Shown here in pieces: positions 17,580 to 26,575 of a DNA stretch of 64,000 bases; within the stretch, counting starts at the first letter, position 1, and every line of letters begins with the position of its first letter. The DNA is taken from positions 158,590-222,589 of the forward strand of contig JAJPJS010000027.1 in NCBI GenBank assembly GCA_021324115.1, in the 5' to 3' direction. The position numbers and the translations under genes are program-made. The DNA is from Nitrososphaerota archaeon. Lineage in GTDB: Archaea; Thermoproteota; Nitrososphaeria; Conexivisphaerales; DTJL01. A model generated the notes under the pieces. That model was not told where the DNA came from and searched no databases. It saw only the letters and a list, made by a program, of their open reading frames with translations.

Positions 17580-18992
17580 ATGAATAGGTCAACAAGACGC
17601 GCTATAAGCACCATGGCTGTCGTCGGGATCGTCATCGTTCTGATTATCGTCGTCGTTGCAGGAATTTACATTGCAACACTGAAACCAAAGAGTACGCCAA
17701 CAGGTCCAAGCGTTATCACAATAGGAATGACCATGCCACTGTCGGGAACATTTGCATCCGACGGGCAGATGAGCCTAAATGGAATCAAATTGTGGGCACA
17801 GGATGTAAATGCATCGGGTGGAATACCCGTTAAGAGCCTTGGAAAGAGTCTGCCTGTGAAGCTGATCTATTATGATGACGGCTCCAGCGCATCGACCGTT
17901 GCCACGGACTATCAGACTCTCGTCACGCAGAATGTGAGTTTCCTGATCGCCCCATATTCTAGCCCGCTCACGCTTGCCGCCGCTCCGATTGCAGAAGCGA
18001 ATCACCTCCTCCTTCTCAGCCACGGCGGCGCCTCCGACAGCATCTGGGCCAAGGGGTACAAGTATGTGGTTGGTGTGCTCAGCCCTGCAAGTCAGTACAT
18101 GATTCCGGTGATTGACATGCTGGCGAACATGAATCCGAAGCCCACGAATCTGGCATTCTTCTTCGGCCAGGATCCCTTCTCCCTTTCCGTCATGAGCTCT
18201 GTTGAACCGTACGCCCTCTCGAAAGGATTCAAGATCGTTTTCAACCAGACCTACCAGGAGACCGCCACCGACTTCACTTCCCAGCTTGCGCAGCTTCAGG
18301 CTTCTGGAGCTCAGGTCCTGATAGGCGGAGCGCACTTTACAGATGGTGAGACCATAATGAAGAATCTGCAGAGTCTCGGAATTCATCTGAATCTTGTGTC
18401 TCTGCTCGTTGCACCCGATGATCCACACTTTCTATCCGACCTGGGTAGTCTTGCGAACGGGGTAACTGTGCCGTCGCAGTGGGAACCAAACCTTAACTTC
18501 AGCCAGTTCAGTCCCTACTTCGGCAACATAACCAGTGGCCAGCAGTTCTACAACAGGTTCATGACAGCATACGGAATAGCACCGAACTACGAAGCCGCAG
18601 AAGCGTACGCGACAGGACTTGTGCTTGAAAAGGGCATCATAGACAGCGGTTCACTGAACTCCACCGTCGTAAGGCAGCAGCTGGCAACCGAGAACTTCTA
18701 CACGTTTTACGGACACTTCCAGATAGACTCCACCGGTAAACAGATAGGTCACACGATGGTTGTCGCACAATGGCAGAGTGGGGTGAAGCAGACGATATGG
18801 CCATCCTCTGTGGCCACCGCAACTCCGCTCTACCCCGCAAGCCTTCAGATGCAGCAGCCGTCCACGCTCTCCTACAGCGGACAGGGAACAACAAGTCTAT
18901 ACGTTGGAGGCGTTGCATCAGAATCATACATGCTGAGCCAGTCGACACACGCCATGCTTGCCGTAACCCCCACCTCCCCGGACAGAGAGTAA
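17580..18992 (+). CDS. Liv-type ABC transporter substrate-binding protein
   Basis: A 470-residue binding protein anchored by one N-terminal helix (about residues 11-30) and lacking a lipobox. The two-lobe fold of the Leu/Ile/Val-binding family begins at VITIGMTMPLSGTFASDGQMSLNGIKLWAQDVNASGG, followed by VKLIYYDDGSSASTVATDYQTLV and a G-A-Q-V-L-I-G-G hinge. Family members bind branched amino acids, amides, aromatic acids or short carboxylates. Given the CoA-ester genes just upstream, a carboxylate ligand is a reasonable alternative to amino acids (inference). First gene of a complete transporter set (two permeases, two ATPases). Confidence 0.85.
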   Translation: MNRSTRRAISTMAVVGIVIVLIIVVVAGIYIATLKPKSTPTGPSVITIGMTMPLSGTFASDGQMSLNGIKLWAQDVNASGGIPVKSLGKSLPVKLIYYDDGSSASTVATDYQTLVTQNVSFLIAPYSSPLTLAAAPIAEANHLLLLSHGGASDSIWAKGYKYVVGVLSPASQYMIPVIDMLANMNPKPTNLAFFFGQDPFSLSVMSSVEPYALSKGFKIVFNQTYQETATDFTSQLAQLQASGAQVLIGGAHFTDGETIMKNLQSLGIHLNLVSLLVAPDDPHFLSDLGSLANGVTVPSQWEPNLNFSQFSPYFGNITSGQQFYNRFMTAYGIAPNYEAAEAYATGLVLEKGIIDSGSLNSTVVRQQLATENFYTFYGHFQIDSTGKQIGHTMVVAQWQSGVKQTIWPSSVATATPLYPASLQMQQPSTLSYSGQGTTSLYVGGVASESYMLSQSTHAMLAVTPTSPDRE

Positions 18993-19015
18993 AGCTCGCA
19001 CGGTTAACTCATTTT

Positions 19016-19023
19016 TTTATATA
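19016..19023 (+). promoter_or_regulatory. box A of the Liv-type permease gene
   Basis: tttatata centred about 22 nt upstream of ATG 19041. The membrane and ATPase genes can therefore be transcribed separately from the binding protein, allowing different levels. Confidence 0.45.
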
Positions 19024-19040
19024 CTTGTCTGTCATGGTAC

Positions 19041-19916
19041 ATGCCGAGTGTATTGCCTGGGGCACTTGTGGCCGAACTTTTCATACTCGGACTGATGTAC
19101 GGGCTCCTTTACGGCGTTCTGGCAATGGGCCTTACGATAGTGTTCGGGGTGATGAAGGTCGTAAACGTAGCCCATGGAGATTTTGTGATAATTGGTTCCT
19201 ATCTGAGCTACTGGGCGTTTGTGCTTGCAGGCATCAACCCGATTCTGTCTCTGCTGCTCACGATACCCTTCGGATTCCTACTTGGAGCCCTGACTTACCT
19301 GGGGCTCATCAGAAGGGTACAGAATTCTCCTGAACTGATGTCCCTCTTTCTCACATTCGGAATCTCGACTCTGATAGGCGGACTGCTCCTCTTCTTTTAC
19401 TCGCCCACCCAGAGGGCGGTTCCGGTGGCGCTGGGCAGTATAGAGTATGGGTCGCTCTCCATTCCGGTGAACATATCCATCGCCGCCGCTTACGCCATAG
19501 CGGTCGCCATCGCATTGAGGTTCTTCTTTTACAGGACGTACTGGGGAAAGGCTGTCAGGGCGGTCATCGACAACCGAACTTCGGCCATACTCGTAGGAAT
19601 AAACCCGGACATGGTGAGTCTGAAGTCGTTCGGGATAGGTATAGCGATCGCCTCATCCGTCGGCTCCATCGTGATGCTCCTGCAGTCGATTTCCCCCCTT
19701 TCAGGCCCTGACTTTACATTGATCTCATTCGTCATTGTCGTGCTGGGAGGTCTTGGGAATCCACCTGGAGCTCTTGTAGGGGGTGTGGTACTCGGTGTCG
19801 TGGAGAGTCTTTCTTCCCTTTATGTCAATGCAGCGATGACGCCCGCCATCGGCTTCATCATAATGGTGATCGTACTCATACTGAGGCCCCAGGGGATAAT
19901 GGGGAGCAGGGGATGA
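19041..19916 (+). CDS. Liv-type ABC permease (LivH-like)
   Basis: A 291-residue polytopic membrane protein. The N-terminal GLMYGLLYGVLAMGLTIVFGVMKVVNVAHGDFVIIGSYLSY is diagnostic for LivH-type permeases, as is the coupling-loop segment KAVRAVIDNRTSAILVGIN and the C-terminal GVVLGVVESL. About eight helices. With the LivM-like protein it forms the channel for the ligand captured by the 17580-18992 protein. A strong box A precedes it. Substrate unknown. Confidence 0.88.
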   Translation: MPSVLPGALVAELFILGLMYGLLYGVLAMGLTIVFGVMKVVNVAHGDFVIIGSYLSYWAFVLAGINPILSLLLTIPFGFLLGALTYLGLIRRVQNSPELMSLFLTFGISTLIGGLLLFFYSPTQRAVPVALGSIEYGSLSIPVNISIAAAYAIAVAIALRFFFYRTYWGKAVRAVIDNRTSAILVGINPDMVSLKSFGIGIAIASSVGSIVMLLQSISPLSGPDFTLISFVIVVLGGLGNPPGALVGGVVLGVVESLSSLYVNAAMTPAIGFIIMVIVLILRPQGIMGSRG

Positions 19917-19948
19917 ATGTGCAGGATGAATAGGGGAGGGACTCTGCC

Positions 19949-20920
19949 ATGCTGAAGGGGTACCTTCTCGTACATAAGAAGAATTTTGTGAGGGACGTTG
20001 TTCCCTGGGTCGGCGCTCTTGTTGTTCTTGCCTTTGCGCCGTACTTTGTATCAGCTTCCCTCAGGTCATTTCTCCTTTTCCTTCTTATGTGGATTGCACT
20101 CAGCCAGAGCTTCAACATATTCACAGGGCTTACAGGGTACGTCAACTTCGGCTTCGTGGCCTTTTACGGACTTGGAGGCTACGGGATGACCATGACTCTG
20201 CTGAGCCTGAATATACCGATCTACGCTGCGATGGTCATTGGAGGTGTGATCTCGTCCCTTTTTGCATTCGCCATAAGCTGGCCCACACTCAGGCTAAGAG
20301 GGGCGTACTTCGCGATAGCCATGCTGAGTCTAGCCCAGGCACTCTTCGTTATATTCGACAACTGGAACTTCGTTAACTCCGCGACAGGATACACGATACC
20401 CGTCAAGTATTATGATCCTGTACTTCAGTACTACTACATGCTGGCAGTGGCTGCCGTGACCGTCCTCTGCCTCTATGTAATCATGAACTCAAGGCTGGGG
20501 CTTGCACTGAAGGCGATCAAGCAGAATGAAGAAACTGCGGTGTCCATTGGAATAAACGCAACATTCTACAAGGCAGTCGCATTCGGAATAAGCGCCTTTT
20601 TTGCGGGGCTGGCAGGCGGCGCAGCCACCTGGACGATTACGATCATTGACCCTCCAAGCGCGTTCGATACCACGATAACGCTTACAGCGATATCGATGTC
20701 CATGCTTGGAGGGCTTGGAACCATAGCCGGTCCGATAATAGGGGCCGTGATACTCTACAGCATCGAACACTATTTTGGACTGACGCTTCCGTACCTTCAT
20801 CTGATCGTGTTCGGAATTATAATAATCGTGGTTGTCCTTCTTATTCCACAGGGTATAATGGGTGAAATAATATCCAGGATGAAAAAAAGCCGCAGGCAGG
20901 AGGTAGGGGAGGAGGGATGA
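19949..20920 (+). CDS. Liv-type ABC permease (LivM-like)
   Basis: A 323-residue membrane protein with about nine to ten helices. FNIFTGLTGYVNFGFVAFYGLGGYG near residue 55 and ALKAIKQNEETAVSIGINATFYK in the coupling loop are LivM hallmarks; GGLGTIAGPIIGAVI lies near the end. The ATG at 19949 is preceded by ggggaggg about 10 nt upstream, a good ribosome-binding site. Its stop overlaps the ATG of the next ATPase gene (ATGA), indicating coupled translation. Confidence 0.88.
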   Translation: MLKGYLLVHKKNFVRDVVPWVGALVVLAFAPYFVSASLRSFLLFLLMWIALSQSFNIFTGLTGYVNFGFVAFYGLGGYGMTMTLLSLNIPIYAAMVIGGVISSLFAFAISWPTLRLRGAYFAIAMLSLAQALFVIFDNWNFVNSATGYTIPVKYYDPVLQYYYMLAVAAVTVLCLYVIMNSRLGLALKAIKQNEETAVSIGINATFYKAVAFGISAFFAGLAGGAATWTITIIDPPSAFDTTITLTAISMSMLGGLGTIAGPIIGAVILYSIEHYFGLTLPYLHLIVFGIIIIVVVLLIPQGIMGEIISRMKKSRRQEVGEEG

Positions 20921-21669
20921 CGGGTGTGGTTGCAGATAACGCCCAGCGGGATACGGTACTCGATGTTTCTCTTGTGAGAAAAAATTTCGCTGGCTTAGTT
21001 GCGCTCGACGGCGTATCCCTGCAGCTTGGAAGGAAGGAGATACTCGGATTGATTGGACCAAACGGGGCAGGGAAGTCCACACTCTTCAACATAATAGCAG
21101 GAACCCTGAAGCCTACATCCGGAACCGTAACTTTTCGCGGAAGAAACATAACCGGTTTACCCCCGAATCGTGTCTGCAGGCTGGGAATCGCAAGGACCTA
21201 TCAGATTCCGAAGCCCTTCCTTGACATGACGGTGCTGGAGAACGTGTACATCGCGGAATCCTTTGGCAGTGGCAGGGATTCGAAGGTGGGAACCCCGGCC
21301 GAAATATGCGACCTTGTTGGATTGAAGGACAAGATGCATCTTGAGGCTGGCATGCTCAATGTATCGGGGAAGAAGAGGCTCGAAGTGGCGAGGGCGCTGG
21401 CCACCTCTCCAGACGTTCTTCTGCTCGACGAAATTGCGGCCGGAATGTCACCCACCGAGGGTGAGTGGGCCGTACGATTCATGGAAAAGATGTCCCAGTC
21501 TTATGACCTGTCTATAATCTGGGTGGAGCATGTTATGAGACTCCTTATGAAGGGTGTGCACAGGGTGGTGGTTCTCGACCACGGGGTCAAAATAGCCGAG
21601 GGCAGGCCGGAGGAGGTAGTCAATGATGAAAAGGTGCAGCAGGCGTACCTGGGTGGTAAACTGAGTTGA
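20917..21669 (+). CDS. Liv-type ABC ATPase (LivG-like)
   Basis: A 250-residue nucleotide-binding protein: Walker A GPNGAGKST near residue 49, the RTYQIPKPFLDMTVLENV Q-loop typical for LivG, signature LNVSGKKRLEVARAL (a variant of LSGGQ), Walker B VLLLDEIAAGMSP and switch His in IIWVEHVMR. The ATG overlaps the stop of the LivM-like gene, and its own stop overlaps the TTG of the LivF-like gene. Energises the Liv-type importer together with that protein. Confidence 0.88.
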   Translation: MTGVVADNAQRDTVLDVSLVRKNFAGLVALDGVSLQLGRKEILGLIGPNGAGKSTLFNIIAGTLKPTSGTVTFRGRNITGLPPNRVCRLGIARTYQIPKPFLDMTVLENVYIAESFGSGRDSKVGTPAEICDLVGLKDKMHLEAGMLNVSGKKRLEVARALATSPDVLLLDEIAAGMSPTEGEWAVRFMEKMSQSYDLSIIWVEHVMRLLMKGVHRVVVLDHGVKIAEGRPEEVVNDEKVQQAYLGGKLS

Positions 21670-22397
21670 CATCGCCAGAATCCCAGGCTTCTCTCTTGTC
21701 GGTTCAGGGGATTGATGTCTACTACGGGGAAACCAAGGTGCTGCACGACCTTTCGCTGAAGGTGGAGAATGCGGAGCTAGTTGCACTTCTCGGGTCTAAC
21801 GGAGCGGGGAAAACGACCACCCTCAGGACCCTGTCAGGGCTGCTCAGGCCGGCAAAGGGGGAGATCAAATTCGATTCCCACTCGATTTCTGAATTGAGTG
21901 CGAACAGGATTGCCGGACTGGGCATTTCCATGGTCCCGGAAGGAAGGGGGCTGTTCACCACGATGACGGTAAGGGAAAATCTTGAGATGGGCGCGTTCGC
22001 AAAAAGGGCAAGGAGGGAAATGAAAAAAACACTGGATGAGGTGTATTCACTTTTTCCAATTCTTAAGGATAGACAAAATCAGCTTGCGGGCTCCCTGAGT
22101 GGGGGTGAACAGCAGATGCTGGCGATCGGCAGGGCCCTTATGTCCAAGCCGAAGCTGATAATGCTCGACGAACCATCCTTGGGACTCGCACCCATAGTCA
22201 TATCGAAGGTGTTCGACGCGCTCAAGGCCCTCAAGGAGAACAAGATGACAATAGTGCTCGTGGAGCAGAACATCGATGGTGCTCTCAGAATAGCGGACAG
22301 GGGGTACCTCCTCGAAAATGGCAGACTTGCTCTGGAAGGCAACCCGACAGAGATCAGAAACAATGAAATGGTAAGACAATTCTACCTTGGGCTCTAG
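21666..22397 (+). CDS. Liv-type ABC ATPase (LivF-like)
   Basis: A 243-residue nucleotide-binding protein of the LivF type: Walker A GSNGAGKTT, ISMVPEGRGLFTTMTVRENLEMG, signature LSGGEQQMLAIGRAL, Walker B LIMLDEPSLGLAP and switch VLVEQNI. Start is TTG 21666, overlapping the preceding stop (TTGA). Completes the set of five Liv-type genes. Confidence 0.88.
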   Translation: MTSPESQASLLSVQGIDVYYGETKVLHDLSLKVENAELVALLGSNGAGKTTTLRTLSGLLRPAKGEIKFDSHSISELSANRIAGLGISMVPEGRGLFTTMTVRENLEMGAFAKRARREMKKTLDEVYSLFPILKDRQNQLAGSLSGGEQQMLAIGRALMSKPKLIMLDEPSLGLAPIVISKVFDALKALKENKMTIVLVEQNIDGALRIADRGYLLENGRLALEGNPTEIRNNEMVRQFYLGL

Positions 22398-22419
22398 ACC
22401 AGAATGACCCTGACCAGAA

Positions 22420-23649
22420 ATGAATGACTCGGCAAGGATAGCATCCCTCTTCGCGTACAACTCCTGCCTGGCTATTTTTCTGACGTATGGGGTGTTCTTC
22501 AACAAAGTGGCAGCCGAGTTCGGGGAACATGCGCTCTCGACTTCGTCGGTTTTCGCCACATTTGCGCTGACCTACAGTCTCTCGTCACTCCTGATGGGGG
22601 CGCTGATGGTACGCCTTGGGGCAAAAAAGACGATCTTCTTTGGTGGTGCGCTTATGGCGCTTGGCCTTGGTGTATCGAGCCTTGCCCCTTCCATCCCATT
22701 TCTGATACTCAGTTATGGGGTCATCGCTGGCGGCGGTTCAGGCTCGATGTGGCTTCCCACATCATATGCGGTCTTCAGCACATTCACGCCATCCAGAATC
22801 AGGAGCGTGACGGGGGTGGTTAGCGCAGGCACCGCCTTCGGGAGTCTGTTTTTTGCGCCGTTTGAAGCGCTCATGATAACGCTCCTGGGGTGGAGACCAA
22901 CCTTTGTGGTGCTGGGCATTCTGGTCCTGGCACTGGCTTCGGCGGCCGCGTTGGGTTCTGAAGTAGCAGAACGTGGTAATGTTGCCCCGCAGGAAGAGCT
23001 ATCGTCAAATGAAGACAAAAAGCCTACGACTGAAAATGGAGAAATGAAGCCCAATTTCGGAAAGTCTATTGGAAAGGCCGTAGTCAGGAAGGATTTCTGG
23101 TCTCTCTATGTCTACTATATGCTGGGCAATGCATTTGCAAGGACCATCGTAATGATTTTCATAGTACCGATGCTGGAAGCCAAGGGGTTCGGCCTTCTGG
23201 CAAGCTCAATTGCACCCGCGCTGATCGGGTCCGGCAGCATGCTTGGAAGGATTCTGACGTACGTGCGCGGCCTCTCGGAAGAAACAATATCCGCTTTGAG
23301 CTTTATTCTGCAGGGCGCGTCGTCATTGGCAATGCTGTATACGGGGGACCTTTACTTGATTTACGTTCTCTCGTTCATATTCGGAGTCGGCTACGGGGGT
23401 TACATACCACAGTTTGCCTTGATCGTCAGGAAGCGCTTTGGCATGAATTATTATTCAGGTGTGTTCGGACTTCTCCTGACAAGCTTCGGGATCGGAGCGT
23501 CAACGGGCCCGCTCTTTGGCGGGTACGAACTGACGGTAACAGGAGGATATTCGGCCATGTTCTACATAGCCTCATTCGTGAGCATTCTCATTGGAGCCCA
23601 TCAGATCATTACAAAGAATAGGAGGACACGACTTGTGGAAGAAATATGA
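22420..23649 (+). CDS. MFS transporter (oxalate/formate or monocarboxylate carrier-like)
   Basis: A 409-residue major facilitator with twelve predicted helices and a charged central loop (about residues 183-212). The pattern YGVFFNKVAAEFGEHALSTSSVFATFAL followed by MVRLGAKKTIFFGG resembles the OFA/MCT branch, whose members move oxalate, formate, lactate, pyruvate or other small carboxylates. Only 22 bp separate it from the LivF-like gene, so it is likely co-transcribed, which supports a carboxylate theme for the cluster (inference). Substrate not provable from sequence. Confidence 0.8.
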   Translation: MNDSARIASLFAYNSCLAIFLTYGVFFNKVAAEFGEHALSTSSVFATFALTYSLSSLLMGALMVRLGAKKTIFFGGALMALGLGVSSLAPSIPFLILSYGVIAGGGSGSMWLPTSYAVFSTFTPSRIRSVTGVVSAGTAFGSLFFAPFEALMITLLGWRPTFVVLGILVLALASAAALGSEVAERGNVAPQEELSSNEDKKPTTENGEMKPNFGKSIGKAVVRKDFWSLYVYYMLGNAFARTIVMIFIVPMLEAKGFGLLASSIAPALIGSGSMLGRILTYVRGLSEETISALSFILQGASSLAMLYTGDLYLIYVLSFIFGVGYGGYIPQFALIVRKRFGMNYYSGVFGLLLTSFGIGASTGPLFGGYELTVTGGYSAMFYIASFVSILIGAHQIITKNRRTRLVEEI

Positions 23650-23962
23650 CGTAATTGAAGAGGCCTGGCAGGCGATGGACGGTAAGGCAAACCTAGTATG
23701 TTGACAGATGGATCATTAGGTTTGACATGCTGGTGAACGTAGTAATCAAATTACACATGTTCGGCTTCCCAGGTATTCCTGAAGATATGTCCGGGTATAC
23801 ATTTTGCTACAAATTGACCTGGATTGCTGCATGTTGACATTCTCAGTATCGAGTGCGAAGGGACTGGTGAACGGGATGGTCACAGTCTTCAAAAATATGA
23901 TATGATGTCATTTTGGTTTGCGAGACTGCAAATAGTCAGTGCATAACGACACGAATGAGAAT
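23650..23962. other. intergenic region upstream of the dipeptidase
   Basis: About 310 bp with no supported gene; promoter elements lie at its right end. Confidence 0.4.
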
Positions 23963-23970
23963 TATTTATA
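23963..23970 (+). promoter_or_regulatory. box A of the dipeptidase operon
   Basis: tatttata, centred 28 nt upstream of ATG 23995; it rules out the frame start at 23971, which would lie directly against the box. Confidence 0.5.
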
Positions 23971-23994
23971 ATGTCCTGGGGGAGTGTGCTTCGC

Positions 23995-25188
23995 ATGGGT
24001 TCGAATAAAAAATATGCCGGTTACAAATCATTTGAATACTTAGAGGGAGACCTCAAGCAGTTTAAGCTTGCCAAGGAAATCAGGAGGGTAAATTCAAGTG
24101 TGGTTAAACTCAACAGGACAGAGGAGGAAAAGGTTGATGATGTACTTTCCAAGAATATTGCAATTTCTATCCATGACCATCCATCCTTATTCCCTGATGA
24201 TATTGAAGAGGTACACGAATACATAAGGTATGGAAGAGAGTTCATGGGGTATGAAGGTCTGAGCGTGTCCGGACTCGACGCCGTATTCGATGGTCTGGGA
24301 GACGGGACGAACACCATATTTTCACGATACCCCTGGAAGTGGGAAAGTGTTGTCTACGAAATCGGCATGAGGCTAGCCGATATCGCCCATCAGGATTTCG
24401 TGATCAGAGGGGAAAAGGTGGACGATATAATCAAAGCACACAGGGAGGGCAAGGTGGCGCTTGTGCTTCACATCGAAGGAGCTATGCCCATTGAGAATGA
24501 GCTGGACAGGGTCGACGTTCTGTACGGGCTTGGCGTCAGGTGCATGGGACTGGTGTACAGTGAAGCCAATGCAATCGGTGCGGGGCTGAGGGAGAAGTCG
24601 GATGGAGGTCTGACCAATTTTGGTTACCAGGTGGTCGAAAGAATGAACAAAATCGGCATGGCGGTCGACCTTGCGCATGTCGGTGACAAGACCTCACTCG
24701 ATGCTATAGCCGCGTCCAGTCTTCCTGTATTCATTACTCATGCCGGTGCCAGGAGTCTTTGGAATACATCTAGGATGAAACCTGATAATGTCCTTGAAGC
24801 CCTTGCGGACAAGAAGGGGGTCATCGGAATAGAGGCGGCACCGCACACGACACTTACAAAAAAACACATACATCACAGCCTAGATAGTGTGATGGAGCAC
24901 TTCCAGTACATAGAGAAGTTGATCGGAATAGACCATGTTACGTTTGGTCCGGACACACTGTTCGGAGACCATGTAGGTCTTCACCATCTGTTTGCACGAG
25001 AGCTTTCCATAAAGGAAACGCATGCAGGGGCGAAATTCGAAGAGGTGCCGTTTGTGGACGGACTCGAGAATCCTTCTGAATTCAGGAACATCGTAAGGTG
25101 GCTTGTGAAGAATGGTTATTCTGATGGCGAAATTGCCAAGGTGATAGGCGGAAACACATTGAGAGTGCTCAGAAAGGTTTGGAAATGA
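23995..25188 (+). CDS. membrane dipeptidase family M19 (renal dipeptidase-like)
   Basis: A 397-residue TIM-barrel metallopeptidase. Metal-site residues by motif: H60-D-H62, E161 in HIEGAMP, H228 in DLAHVG and H249 in THAGARSL. In the renal enzyme the first motif is H-x-D; here it is H-x-H. The family hydrolyses dipeptides, often with a D-amino acid at the C-terminal side. There is no signal peptide, so it is cytosolic and would act on imported dipeptides. The stop overlaps the ATG of the racemase-family gene. Part of the peptide module with the importer at 26576-32197. Confidence 0.8.
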   Translation: MGSNKKYAGYKSFEYLEGDLKQFKLAKEIRRVNSSVVKLNRTEEEKVDDVLSKNIAISIHDHPSLFPDDIEEVHEYIRYGREFMGYEGLSVSGLDAVFDGLGDGTNTIFSRYPWKWESVVYEIGMRLADIAHQDFVIRGEKVDDIIKAHREGKVALVLHIEGAMPIENELDRVDVLYGLGVRCMGLVYSEANAIGAGLREKSDGGLTNFGYQVVERMNKIGMAVDLAHVGDKTSLDAIAASSLPVFITHAGARSLWNTSRMKPDNVLEALADKKGVIGIEAAPHTTLTKKHIHHSLDSVMEHFQYIEKLIGIDHVTFGPDTLFGDHVGLHHLFARELSIKETHAGAKFEEVPFVDGLENPSEFRNIVRWLVKNGYSDGEIAKVIGGNTLRVLRKVWK

Positions 25189-25919
25189 AAATGAATGAAA
25201 GAGTCTTCAAGTTACTTTATGCAGTACCCGGCGTGGGACTCGATAAAGCAGAGCTGAAAAGAAGAGAAAGAATTCTGAATTCGATCGCCTCGGAAGGAAC
25301 AAATGTGGAGGTTCGTGCCGTCACCGAGGGGCCAGAATCCATAGAGTCTGTTTACGATGAATTTATGTGCGTTCCGCCGACCACGAAGCTGATACAGGAA
25401 GCGGAAAGGTCATTTGACGGTGTCATAATCGGATGTTACGGGGACCCCGGAATCGAGGCCATCAGGGAAACTGTTCGGATACCGGTTGTCGGACCCGGGG
25501 AGTCCAGCATGCTGTTCGCATCTCTTGTAGGTCGTCGTTTCTCTGTGGTCACCATAGCTAAAAGTGTATTCCCAATGATAGAGGGAGTGGCTGAAAGGGT
25601 GGGTGTGGCAAGCAAATTAATCTCAATAAGGGAAACCGAAATGCGAGTGCTTGATGTGGGCGTAGATGTGGAAAGAAGCAAAAGAAAGATTGAGGATGCT
25701 TCTGTCAAGGCCATAAGGGAGGACGGTGCGGATACCATCATACTAGGCTGTATGTCTGAAGCGTTTCTGGGGTTTGATAAGGAACTCTCAAAGTCTTTAG
25801 GTGTCCCAGTCATCAACCCGGTTGCTACTGCGGTGAAGGTGGCCGAAGGTCTTATGAGTTCAGGACTCACGCACAGCAAATTGGCTTATCCATCCAGGGG
25901 AGAATTGGTCAGAAATTAA
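25185..25919 (+). CDS. Asp/Glu/hydantoin racemase family protein
   Basis: A 244-residue protein with the two-domain aspartate/glutamate/hydantoin racemase fold. Each domain carries a cysteine in the expected place: IIGCYGDPGIEAIRE (first half) and IILGCMSEAF (second half), the two-base pair used for deprotonation and reprotonation without cofactor. The VPGVGLD start and VINPVATAVKVAEGL end are like hydantoin racemases. ATG 25185 overlaps the M19 dipeptidase stop (ATGA), so the two proteins are made together, consistent with handling D-amino acids or their derivatives. Confidence 0.78.
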   Translation: MKMNERVFKLLYAVPGVGLDKAELKRRERILNSIASEGTNVEVRAVTEGPESIESVYDEFMCVPPTTKLIQEAERSFDGVIIGCYGDPGIEAIRETVRIPVVGPGESSMLFASLVGRRFSVVTIAKSVFPMIEGVAERVGVASKLISIRETEMRVLDVGVDVERSKRKIEDASVKAIREDGADTIILGCMSEAFLGFDKELSKSLGVPVINPVATAVKVAEGLMSSGLTHSKLAYPSRGELVRN

Positions 25920-25945
25920 TTCTGTGCGGGGTAGCTCGATTTTAG

Positions 25946-26569
25946 TTGGAACTCTCCCAGGCGATGGTCACACTTATCAGCGTAAGAAGATTCAGAGATC
26001 AAGCCGTCAACACGAGTACGCTTGAAGAATTGATGATGGCTGCAACGAGTGCCCCCTCGCCGGCCAATTCTCAACCTTGGGAGTTCGTCCTGGTGAAGAG
26101 CCCCGAAAAGAAGGGCAGCTTGGCAAAGATAAACCTGGAATGCGCCAGTACATATATTCGGAACAGGAAGGTGAAGATGGATGAACAAAGGATCAGGTAC
26201 CTGCAGAAGAGCCTGCGCCGCATGGCGGAGGCTCCTGCGATGCTCGTGCTCTGTGTGAACTGGAAGAGAGCCGGGTTCATGAATAAGACGGGCGGGCTGG
26301 CGAAAATCAACAAAAGGCTCGAACAGGTAGCAACGTACGGTGCGGTATTCCCGGCCATGCAGAACCTGCTACTTTCCGCCAGGAGTATGGGGCTAGGCTG
26401 CTGGATTTCCATGTACCATTACTATAATATGACGGAATTCCGGTCTGTCCTCAATCTGCCAGCATATGTGGAGCCTGTAGCAACGATCTGTATCGGATAC
26501 CCAACGGGCAGGTTCAAGCCGGTACGCAGGGAAAGCTTCAGGAAACGCCTGCATGTCGACGGCTGGTAA
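25946..26569 (+). CDS. nitroreductase-family flavoprotein
   Basis: A 207-residue FMN-binding protein. SVRRFRDQAVNTSTLEELMMAATSAPSPANSQPWEFVLV is the standard nitroreductase N-terminus (Arg residues bind FMN phosphate), and LLLSARSMGLGCWISMY is the conserved later segment. TTG 25946 is used because it keeps the N-terminal helix; ATG 25964 would leave only five residues before SVRRF. It sits between the racemase-family gene and the dipeptide permease genes, 6 bp from the latter. The physiological substrate is unknown. Confidence 0.75.
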   Translation: MELSQAMVTLISVRRFRDQAVNTSTLEELMMAATSAPSPANSQPWEFVLVKSPEKKGSLAKINLECASTYIRNRKVKMDEQRIRYLQKSLRRMAEAPAMLVLCVNWKRAGFMNKTGGLAKINKRLEQVATYGAVFPAMQNLLLSARSMGLGCWISMYHYYNMTEFRSVLNLPAYVEPVATICIGYPTGRFKPVRRESFRKRLHVDGW

Positions 26570-26575
26570 AATGAA

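Noticed and set aside
17775..18428. 217-codon minus-strand open frame
   Set aside because: It is fully antisense to the Liv-type binding protein gene and has no recognisable motif; a shadow of high-quality coding on the other strand.
25946..25963. ATG 25964 as nitroreductase start
   Set aside because: It would remove the N-terminal helix that precedes SVRRF in the family; TTG 25946 is preferred though its ribosome-binding site is weak.
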